Positions 1 to 5,832 of a stretch of DNA of 58,609 nt are shown one piece after another. The stretch's first letter is position 1. Every line of letters begins with the position of its first letter. This DNA is from a bacterium MS4 (GTDB lineage Bacteria; Bacillota; Clostridia; Oscillospirales; Acutalibacteraceae), in NCBI GenBank assembly GCA_000752215.1, contig CCFG01000015.1:1-58609 (forward strand). Reading direction: 5' to 3'. Both the position numbers and the translations under genes were made by a program. Below the pieces are notes generated by a model. The model did not search any database. It worked only from the letters and a program-made list of their open reading frames with translations, and was not told where the DNA came from.

Positions 1-585
1 ATTTTAAAAGGGATGCCGTCTTCGTTTAATCTGGAGCTTCCCCCCTACCGCCGCCCGCAGATCGGCCGGGTAATCGTCCGCTCCATCTTCGACCGAACGC
101 TGTTCGTCCTGCGCCGCGCCGTCGTCGTAGCCGCCCCTGCGGGTCTTGTGATCTGGCTGCTCGCCAACATTCAGGTCGGCGGCATCAGCCTTCTCGCGCA
201 ATGCGCGGGGTTTCTGGACCCGTTTGCCCGAACGCTGGGGCTGGACGGCTATATTCTGATGGCGTTCATTCTGGGATTCCCTGCAAATGAGATCGTCATC
301 CCGATCATCATTATGAGCTATATGGCGGTGGGAAGCCTGACCGACTTTGAAAGCCTTACACAGCTTCATTCGCTTTTTGTCAGTCACGGATGGACCTGGC
401 TGACCGCTGTCTGCGTCATGCTCTTCTCCCTTCTGCACTGGCCCTGCGGCACCACCTGTCTTACGATTAAAAAAGAAACACAGAGCTTGAAATGGACACT
501 GCTGTCGTTTGTGATTCCGACAGTAACAGGGATTGTGGTCTGTTTCCTCGTCGCCAATACGGTAAGGCTTCTCGGGTTGGTATGA
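1..585 (+). CDS. feoB: Ferrous iron transport protein B, C-terminal part (partial at window edge)
   Basis: The reading frame is open from base 1, so the start lies outside the window and about 194 residues are visible. FeoB is the membrane permease of the Feo Fe(II) uptake system. Its G-protein domain is in the missing N-terminal part. The visible part begins with the cytoplasmic stretch LELPPYRRPQ typical of the C-terminal Gate region. It continues with about four hydrophobic segments and the conserved GFPANEIVIPI motif, then CGTTCLTIKKET. The protein ends normally at a TGA. An SD-like AAAAGGA follows the stop, but no plus-strand gene does. The next gene is convergent. Family assignment is confident; whether feoA lies upstream cannot be seen. 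Confidence 0.93.
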   Translation: MLKGMPSSFNLELPPYRRPQIGRVIVRSIFDRTLFVLRRAVVVAAPAGLVIWLLANIQVGGISLLAQCAGFLDPFARTLGLDGYILMAFILGFPANEIVIPIIIMSYMAVGSLTDFESLTQLHSLFVSHGWTWLTAVCVMLFSLLHWPCGTTCLTIKKETQSLKWTLLSFVIPTVTGIVVCFLVANTVRLLGLV

Positions 586-600
586 TGAAAAGGATATAAC

Positions 601-625
601 AAAAGCACCTCCGAAGAGGTGCTGA
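601..625 (-). terminator. Rho-independent terminator of patB
   Basis: An 8-bp perfect stem AGCACCTC/GAGGTGCT has loop CGAA on the plus strand, which is UUCG read on the minus strand. On the minus strand it is followed by TTTTG, just after the stop codon of the C-S lyase gene. A nearly identical hairpin ends the MetE-like gene at 3400-3419. Confidence 0.85.
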
Positions 626-653
626 ATAATATTTTCCTTCCGACGCATGGGTG

Positions 654-1835
654 TCAGATTTTCTGCTGATTTACCGCCTGCTCAAGCTGCAGCAGCGCAC
701 TTTGCAGGGTCGCTCTTGGGCAGGCGATATTGACCCGCTCAAAGCCTTTCCCCTCCGGTCCGAAAATGGAACCTCTGTCCAGCCACAGCTTTGCCCGGTT
801 CACAATCAGGTCTTCAAGCTGCCTGTCATCCAGACCGAGCCTGAGGAAATCGAGCCATACCAGATAAGTCCCCTCCGGCTCGATCATTTCGATCTGCGGT
901 AGTTTTTCAGATAAAAAGCTCCTGATAAACGCGAGATTTTCAGCAAGGTATTGTTTGAGCTCCTCAAGCCACGGCCTGCCGTTTTCGTAGGCCGCCTGGC
1001 AGGCGGCAAGTCCCATCGTGTTTAGCTGGGAATAACCTGACCTGTTGATCTCAAGCTGAAATTTTTTTCTGATCTCCCCGTTGGCGATCAAAATATTGGA
1101 TACCTGCAGGCCCGCCAGGTTGAAGCTCTTGCTCGGCGCCGTGCAGGTGATGGTTCTCTCCAGATACTCCGGTTTCAGACTTGCAAAAACAGAATGACGG
1201 TGTCCCTCGAAAACAAAATCCGCATGGATTTCATCGGATACAATATAGACCCCGTGTTTTATACAAATATCGCCTAAGCGAATCAGCTCTTCCTTTGTCC
1301 ACACGCGGCCGACCGGATTGTGAGGATTGCAAAGAATAAAAATTTTCACCTTGTTCCGAACGATTTCCTCTTCAAAATCCTCGAAATCGATCCCGTATTT
1401 CCCGTCGCGATAAACGAGCGGGTTATTCACCAGCTTTCGGCCGTTGTCCAGAATAGACTGGGAAAACGGGTAATACACCGGGCGCTGGATTAGGACGGAG
1501 TCTCCTTCTTTCGACAGGGCACGGATGGCCATACAGATCGCGAAAACAACGCCCGGCGTTTTTACAAGCCAGTCGCTCTGAAGCTTCCAGCCGAAATACT
1601 GGGCATACCAGCTTTGCAGGGCATCAAAATAGCCCGACTTGCTTTCGGAGTAACCGAAAATTCCATGCCCGGCAGCTTTCTGTAAAGCATCAACAATAAA
1701 AGGAGACGTTTTAAAGTCCATGTCGGCTACCCAAAGGGGCAAAACATCCTCCGGTCTTCCGCGCTCGGCGGCAAAATCATATTTGAGGGAATTCGTACCC
1801 TTTCTCTCTATTACCTGATCAAACTGACAGTTCAT
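654..1835 (-). CDS. patB: PatB/MalY-type PLP-dependent C-S lyase / aminotransferase
   Basis: A 393-aa fold-type I PLP enzyme of the MalY/PatB family. These act as cystathionine beta-lyases or C-S lyases, cleaving cystathionine or cysteine conjugates to pyruvate, ammonia and a thiol. Visible marks are the ADMDF motif near the N-terminus, NPHNPVGRVW, VSDEIHADF for the cofactor-binding Asp, and SKSFNLAG with the Schiff-base lysine. I start at ATG 1835 because the AGGAGG lies 7 nt upstream of it. The ATG at 1841 sits almost on top of that SD. It is transcribed alone, from a long leader with a promoter near 2181-2209 and an operator-like inverted repeat. Which thioether is the substrate cannot be told from sequence. 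The MetE-like protein nearby is compatible with sulfur amino-acid metabolism. Confidence 0.9.
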   Translation of the reverse strand: MNCQFDQVIERKGTNSLKYDFAAERGRPEDVLPLWVADMDFKTSPFIVDALQKAAGHGIFGYSESKSGYFDALQSWYAQYFGWKLQSDWLVKTPGVVFAICMAIRALSKEGDSVLIQRPVYYPFSQSILDNGRKLVNNPLVYRDGKYGIDFEDFEEEIVRNKVKIFILCNPHNPVGRVWTKEELIRLGDICIKHGVYIVSDEIHADFVFEGHRHSVFASLKPEYLERTITCTAPSKSFNLAGLQVSNILIANGEIRKKFQLEINRSGYSQLNTMGLAACQAAYENGRPWLEELKQYLAENLAFIRSFLSEKLPQIEMIEPEGTYLVWLDFLRLGLDDRQLEDLIVNRAKLWLDRGSIFGPEGKGFERVNIACPRATLQSALLQLEQAVNQQKI

Positions 1836-1974
1836 TTCCATTCCTCCTGTGAGAATTCCGTTTTTTCTGATTTTTTATGCTCCAGCTCATACTTGTCTTT
1901 TTCCCTTGTCTTTGGCGTTCGGCCGTAATGGCCAAGGCATTCCTTCAGCGTTCAACATTCCTGAATACTATAGC

Positions 1975-2001
1975 AAAAAACACAGGGGTTTCAAGCCCTG
2001 T
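1975..2001 (-). terminator. Hairpin plus T-run in the patB leader (possible attenuator)
   Basis: On the minus strand the stem ACAGGG/CCCTGT has an 8-nt loop and is followed by GTTTTTTG. It lies about 140 bp upstream of the patB start but downstream of the only promoter I can see for that gene. It may therefore be a leader attenuator, or a terminator for transcription arriving from the MerR gene. Confidence 0.5.
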
Positions 2002-2045
2002 TTGGAAACAGTACGCTAAAATGATCCCTCTTTCCATTATCCTCT

Positions 2046-2147
2046 TACAGCTTTTCCAGTTGATTCTGCAACAAGTTTGCGTTTCTCCCCCGCCAAAGGC
2101 GGGGGAGAAACGTGTTTTGTTCCGCAAACTGGGATGGAATTGCTGTA
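2046..2147. repeat. ~100-bp palindromic interspersed element, copy A
   Basis: The element is bounded by TACAGC and GCTGTA and folds on itself almost completely. It has a central 15-bp stem (2080-2094 with 2098-2112, loop AAA), flanking arms AGTTTGC/GCAAACT, and outer arms at the ends. A second copy in the opposite orientation lies at 32373-32472. Differences between the copies keep the pairing: AGTTTGC/GCAAACT here is AGTTTAC/GTAAACT there, and the central stem differs in length by one pair. No ORF is present. It resembles a REP/MITE-like element. Here it sits in the leader of patB. Confidence 0.8.
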
Positions 2148-2152
2148 ATTTA

Positions 2153-2183
2153 TATATAACATACTAATTATATATGTTATATA
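2153..2183. promoter_or_regulatory. Operator-like inverted repeat at the patB promoter
   Basis: A perfect 11-bp inverted repeat TATATAACATA/TATGTTATATA is separated by 9 bp. It overlaps the -10 box and likely start site of the minus-strand promoter at 2181-2209, a position suited to repression. The cognate regulator is not identifiable. Confidence 0.6.
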
Positions 2184-2209
2184 ATATAGGAAGTCGTAAA
2201 AAAAGTCAA
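2181..2209 (-). promoter_or_regulatory. Sigma-A type promoter for patB
   Basis: On the minus strand there is TTGACT (2209-2204), a 17-bp spacer and TATTAT (2186-2181). This would give a leader of about 340 nt containing repeat copy A and a hairpin with a T-run. The remaining sequence between 2210 and 2361 shows no gene. Confidence 0.6.
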
Positions 2210-2361
2210 CCATGATTGTTGCACGAATCTGCAGATGTTTTTATTGAAACTTTTATCTCTCATCTGCATATGAACAGAACCCCTTGAAAGGGTATTGCGA
2301 AAAATCCCCTTAAGGTAAGGTCCGGACTGCGGCAGGAGGATTCCAAAGCTCTTCCGTCTTT

Positions 2362-3243
2362 TTATTTGTTGTTCTCACTGAAAAATCGGAGGGCTTCCCC
2401 TATGAATTTTGTCGCACCCTTCCCATACTTTTTATCATGGACTTTCGTTTGCTTTGTTAGATACAGGTCTGCCATCATGCCCCAGTAGTTTTCGCCCATG
2501 TCCATCTTGAGAATTTTATAGTGTTCCCTGACCATATCATCCATTTCCTTTACGATTTTCTGAACATCCGCAGAAGAAGGGTCTCTATTTATATCAGATG
2601 TCAAACGTTCCATTAACTGATTTGTTTGAGCCAAATAAACATCGGCATTCTCTTTTATTGTCTGAAACCCTTCCATAATGGACGGCAGATGATCAAGATT
2701 GTTTTTCATCGCTTCGGTGTATTTTTCAATACTGCCAAACTCTTTGATAGCCATCTTTGCAATCTCAAGTTCCTTTGTTTTCATGTTCCGGATATTCTTA
2801 TCAAATTCCTCCACACTGCCATAATACCTAACAACTTCATCCGCATGTTCCTGCTTAAAGGTTTCCAGTGTATTGAAATATTCGCCCATATCAAACTCTT
2901 TAAAGCTCATTGCGCTGCCGCCTTTCAATTTCTTTTCAATCAGTGCGATCAGTTCGTTCAGCCGGTCCCGTTTCAGCATCAGCAGTTCTTTCTGCTCGTG
3001 GAGCGCCCGTACCTTGTCGTACCGCGGGCTTTCCAATATTTCTTTCATGCTTTTCAGCGGAATGTCCAACTCTTTGAAAAAAAGGATCTGCTGTAAAGTT
3101 TCCAGGGCTTCGTTGTCGTATAATCTGTAGCCCGCTTCTGTTGTCGTACTAGGTTTTAACAAGCCAATTTTATCGTAATAATGCAGCATACGAACACTGA
3201 TCCCCGTTAAATCCGAGACCTGTTTAATCGTTTTCATCGTCAA
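2362..3243 (-). CDS. MerR-family regulator with TipAS-like effector domain
   Basis: A 293-aa regulator. Residues 1-75 are a MerR winged helix-turn-helix (IKQVSDLTGISVRMLHYYDK...GLLKP...GYRLYDNEAL). A coiled-coil dimerisation helix rich in KRDRLNELI follows. Residues about 130-290 match the all-helical TipAS domain that binds thiopeptide-type drugs in TipA proteins. The likely start is TTG at 3243, 6 nt after GGAGG; an ATG two codons later is the alternative. The gene sits behind a textbook MerR promoter with a 19-bp spacer and central dyad, so it very probably regulates itself. No obvious drug pump adjoins it. Confidence 0.9.
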   Translation of the reverse strand: MTMKTIKQVSDLTGISVRMLHYYDKIGLLKPSTTTEAGYRLYDNEALETLQQILFFKELDIPLKSMKEILESPRYDKVRALHEQKELLMLKRDRLNELIALIEKKLKGGSAMSFKEFDMGEYFNTLETFKQEHADEVVRYYGSVEEFDKNIRNMKTKELEIAKMAIKEFGSIEKYTEAMKNNLDHLPSIMEGFQTIKENADVYLAQTNQLMERLTSDINRDPSSADVQKIVKEMDDMVREHYKILKMDMGENYWGMMADLYLTKQTKVHDKKYGKGATKFIGEALRFFSENNK

Positions 3244-3269
3244 GCTTCACCTCCTGTCCGTCTGGTTTT

Positions 3270-3300
3270 ATATTACACTATGACACGATGTCAGGGTCAA
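3270..3300 (-). promoter_or_regulatory. MerR-type promoter/operator with 19-bp spacer
   Basis: On the minus strand there is TTGACC (3300-3295), a 19-bp spacer and TAATAT (3275-3270). Inside the spacer lies the perfect dyad TGACA-CGA-TGTCA (plus-strand reading, 3281-3293). Over-long 19-bp spacers with a centred dyad are the hallmark of MerR-activated promoters. This one drives the TipA-like gene directly downstream. Confidence 0.85.
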
Positions 3301-3395
3301 TCCTTTTTTTGAATTTTCGTTTGACATTCCGGTAAAGAAAACATTGATACTGAAATCAGAAAAAAGGCATATTGCTGGGGTTATTTCGGAAATAC

Positions 3396-3419
3396 AAAAA
3401 GCACCTCCGAAGAGGTGCT
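3396..3419 (-). terminator. Terminator of the MetE-like gene
   Basis: AGCACCTC-TTCG-GAGGTGCT followed by TTTTTG on the minus strand, 22 bp after the stop codon. The hairpin is identical to the one after patB at 604-623. Confidence 0.88.
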
Positions 3420-3441
3420 GAGCACAGATGCAATTATGGAA

Positions 3442-4578
3442 TCAGAATGGTCCCCAGACTTCTTCGGCGATTTCTCTGATCCATCTGATTTTGGACCACT
3501 GTTCCTCCTCGGTGAGGATGTTGCCTTCTTCGGTGGAGGCAAAGCCGCATTGCGGGCTCAGGCACAGGCGGTCGAGAGGCACATAGGCAGCAGCTTCGTG
3601 AATGCGGGCGATAACAGCCGCCTTATTTTCCAGCTTGGGGCCTTTTGAAGTAACCAGGCCCAATACCACCAGCTTTTCCCCCGAGACTTTAGCCAGAGGG
3701 GCAAAGTCCCCGGAACGGTCGTCGTCAAATTCCAGATAATAGGCACCGACATTTTCGCCGCCGAACAGGATATCCGCTACCGGCGCGTAACCGCCGCTGG
3801 TAGCCCAGGTGGAGTGATAGTTTCCGCGGCACACGTGCGTATTAACGGTAAGATCGGCGGGCAAATCCGCAATGGCATCGTTATTCAGGCGCAGGTAAAG
3901 CTTTTGCAGCGCATCCGGGCTGTATCCGCTGCCGGCCATGCCGCTCCAGAACTTCTCATCGCAGAGCATTCCCCAAGTGCAGTCGTCCAGTTGCAGAACG
4001 CGGCAGCCGGCCTCGTACAGGGCAAGAATAAAATCACGGTATGCGGCGGACAAGTCCCTGTACAGCTCTTCCCGATCCGGATAGACAGCGTCCAGGAACC
4101 GTTCGTTTTCCCCGCGAACCAGCTCCGCAAAGCACTGGGCGGGAGCGGGAATCGTCTGCTTGATAAGAGCCCGATCGCCAACGATATCCCGTAAAAACCG
4201 GTAGTGGGCAATAAAAGGATGCTGGGAAAAGCGGATTTTCCCACTGACTCTGGCGGAATCCGCCCGGGTTTCTTCCCCGTGGAAAAAATACCCATGCTCC
4301 AATACCACATGGTCGATTCCATCCAGCCCCCACATAAAGTCCAGATGCCAATAGCTGCGGCGAAATTCCCCATCCGTCACACAATGGAGTCCGGCCTCAA
4401 TCTGCTTTTCCACAAGCGTGCGGATGCAGTCATCCTCAACAGCGGAAAGCTGCTGCTTTGATAATGTACCGTCGGTGAAAGATGCTCTGGCTTCCTTTAA
4501 AGCTTGTGGGCGCAAAAAGCTGCCGACAATATCATATCGAAACGGCGCGGTCGTACGTGCGGTAAACTGTGTACTCAT
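3442..4578 (-). CDS. Cobalamin-independent methionine synthase-like protein (YxjG/YxjH type)
   Basis: A 378-aa protein matching the C-terminal catalytic half of MetE, as in the stand-alone YxjG/YxjH group. It opens with the substrate-loop-like FRYDIVGSFLRP. It carries DGEFRRSYWHLDF, the zinc-ligand region NTHVCRGNYHSTW, and the C-terminal LCLSPQCGFAST with the last zinc cysteine. Full MetE is about 750 aa, so the N-terminal half is absent, as is normal in this group. Such proteins probably transfer a methyl group to a thiol acceptor, but the methyl donor is not settled. The start ATG 4578 has a good AAGGAG. It lies about 97 bp downstream of the LysR gene on the same strand. I saw no S-box or T-box upstream. 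Confidence 0.88.
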   Translation of the reverse strand: MSTQFTARTTAPFRYDIVGSFLRPQALKEARASFTDGTLSKQQLSAVEDDCIRTLVEKQIEAGLHCVTDGEFRRSYWHLDFMWGLDGIDHVVLEHGYFFHGEETRADSARVSGKIRFSQHPFIAHYRFLRDIVGDRALIKQTIPAPAQCFAELVRGENERFLDAVYPDREELYRDLSAAYRDFILALYEAGCRVLQLDDCTWGMLCDEKFWSGMAGSGYSPDALQKLYLRLNNDAIADLPADLTVNTHVCRGNYHSTWATSGGYAPVADILFGGENVGAYYLEFDDDRSGDFAPLAKVSGEKLVVLGLVTSKGPKLENKAAVIARIHEAAAYVPLDRLCLSPQCGFASTEEGNILTEEEQWSKIRWIREIAEEVWGPF

Positions 4579-4675
4579 AATTTCTGTCTCCTTATCATTG
4601 GATTTAAATTAATAATACACAAAATACCCGGTGATGTGTTAATTGATAATTTCAATTCTTTGTAATAGACAAAAG

Positions 4676-5587
4676 CTATCGCTGCTTATAAGAAGCAATA
4701 TAGTCCCGCAGCAGGGCGATATACCGTTCACTAATCGCTCCAAGCGGGTAGCCTTCTTCACAGAGATAGCCGATTTCCATCGTCTCCCCGCTCTCCAACG
4801 GAATGGACACGATCTCGTTCCCGTTAAGGTCGCTGCTGAGAATACCGGAAGAAATGGTGTACCCGTCCAGTCCGATCAGGAGGTTGAACAGCGTTGCCCG
4901 GTCCGTCACCACAATGTTTTTCGGGCTGAGTTCCACGCTGTGCAGTTCTTCGGAAAAATAAAAAGAATTGTTGCCCTGTTCGTAGCTTAACCGCGGATAT
5001 GGCTCCAGATCATTCAGCGTAACGGACGCTCTTCCGACCAGTGGATTTTTTCTGCTGACAAAAACATGGGGACTCGCCGTAAACAGCGGAACAAAGCGCA
5101 GTTCGTTGTTACGGATCATCCGCAGGATTACTTTCCTGTTGAAGTTGCTCAGATAGAGGATGCCGAGCTCGCTCCTGCGGGTGCGCACGTCTTCAATAAT
5201 GTCATAGGTGCGCGATTCCCGGAGGGAAAACTCATACCTGGTTTTTCCGTATTCCCGGACCAGGGCCACAAACGCATTGACCACAAAGGCGTAATGCTGG
5301 GCGGAAATGGCAAACATTCTGCGCGCAGGCGCTCCGTGTTTATACTGCTGTTCCAGAAGCTCAGCCTGCTGCACCACCTGACGGGCATAGGATAAGAATT
5401 TTGTTCCCTCCTCCGTCAGCAGAACCCCTCGGTTACTGCGGAAAAAGAGGAATACACCCATCTCTTTTTCCAGTTCTGCAATCGCTTTGGAAAGGCTGGG
5501 CTGCGTAACAAAAAGCAGCTTCGCGGCCGTGTGAAAGGACCCCGTCTGCGCGATTGTAATCACATATCGAAGCTGTTGTAATGTCAT
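4676..5587 (-). CDS. LysR-family transcriptional regulator
   Basis: A 303-aa LysR protein. The N-terminal winged helix (LRYVITIAQTGSFHTAAKLLFVTQPSLSKAIAELEKEMG) is followed by the linker helix and a type-2 periplasmic-binding-like effector domain from about residue 90. The ligand cannot be read from sequence. It lies on the same strand as the MetE-like gene downstream and may regulate it. LysR genes more usually face their target divergently, and here the divergent side holds only the terminator region of the glycyl radical enzyme. The start ATG overlaps an AAGGTGATG ribosome site. Confidence 0.92.
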   Translation of the reverse strand: MTLQQLRYVITIAQTGSFHTAAKLLFVTQPSLSKAIAELEKEMGVFLFFRSNRGVLLTEEGTKFLSYARQVVQQAELLEQQYKHGAPARRMFAISAQHYAFVVNAFVALVREYGKTRYEFSLRESRTYDIIEDVRTRRSELGILYLSNFNRKVILRMIRNNELRFVPLFTASPHVFVSRKNPLVGRASVTLNDLEPYPRLSYEQGNNSFYFSEELHSVELSPKNIVVTDRATLFNLLIGLDGYTISSGILSSDLNGNEIVSIPLESGETMEIGYLCEEGYPLGAISERYIALLRDYIASYKQR

Positions 5588-5737
5588 TTCATCACCTTGA
5601 CCGGATTTTCAAATTTTGATGGCTGGCCGATGGAAAGCTGCTCCAGCCTGCCGCTGTCTTTTTCTCCATTATACCGATGTTTTCCCCTTCCTTCAACCAA
5701 TATCCAAAAAACCGGCAAATAAACGCAAAAAAGAAGG

Positions 5738-5810
5738 AGGCAATGTGAAAGCGGGACGGTTTTCCTGCCGCGTTTTACGGCACAGAAAACACAAACACTT
5801 CACATTGCCT
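5738..5810 (-). terminator. Long-armed inverted repeat/terminator after the glycyl radical enzyme gene
   Basis: Perfect 12-bp arms AGGCAATGTGAA (5738-5749) and TTCACATTGCCT (5799-5810) enclose a second small hairpin (TGCCG/CGGCA). On the minus strand the structure is followed by CCTTCTTTTTTG. It ends 22 bp downstream of the stop codon. The two-tier fold is larger than a simple terminator. Confidence 0.7.
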
Positions 5811-5832
5811 GTAAAGGAATCAATAAAGGATG

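Noticed and set aside
4579-4675. S-box or T-box upstream of the MetE-like gene
   Set aside because: The gap is under 100 bp and lacks the conserved motifs and a terminator.
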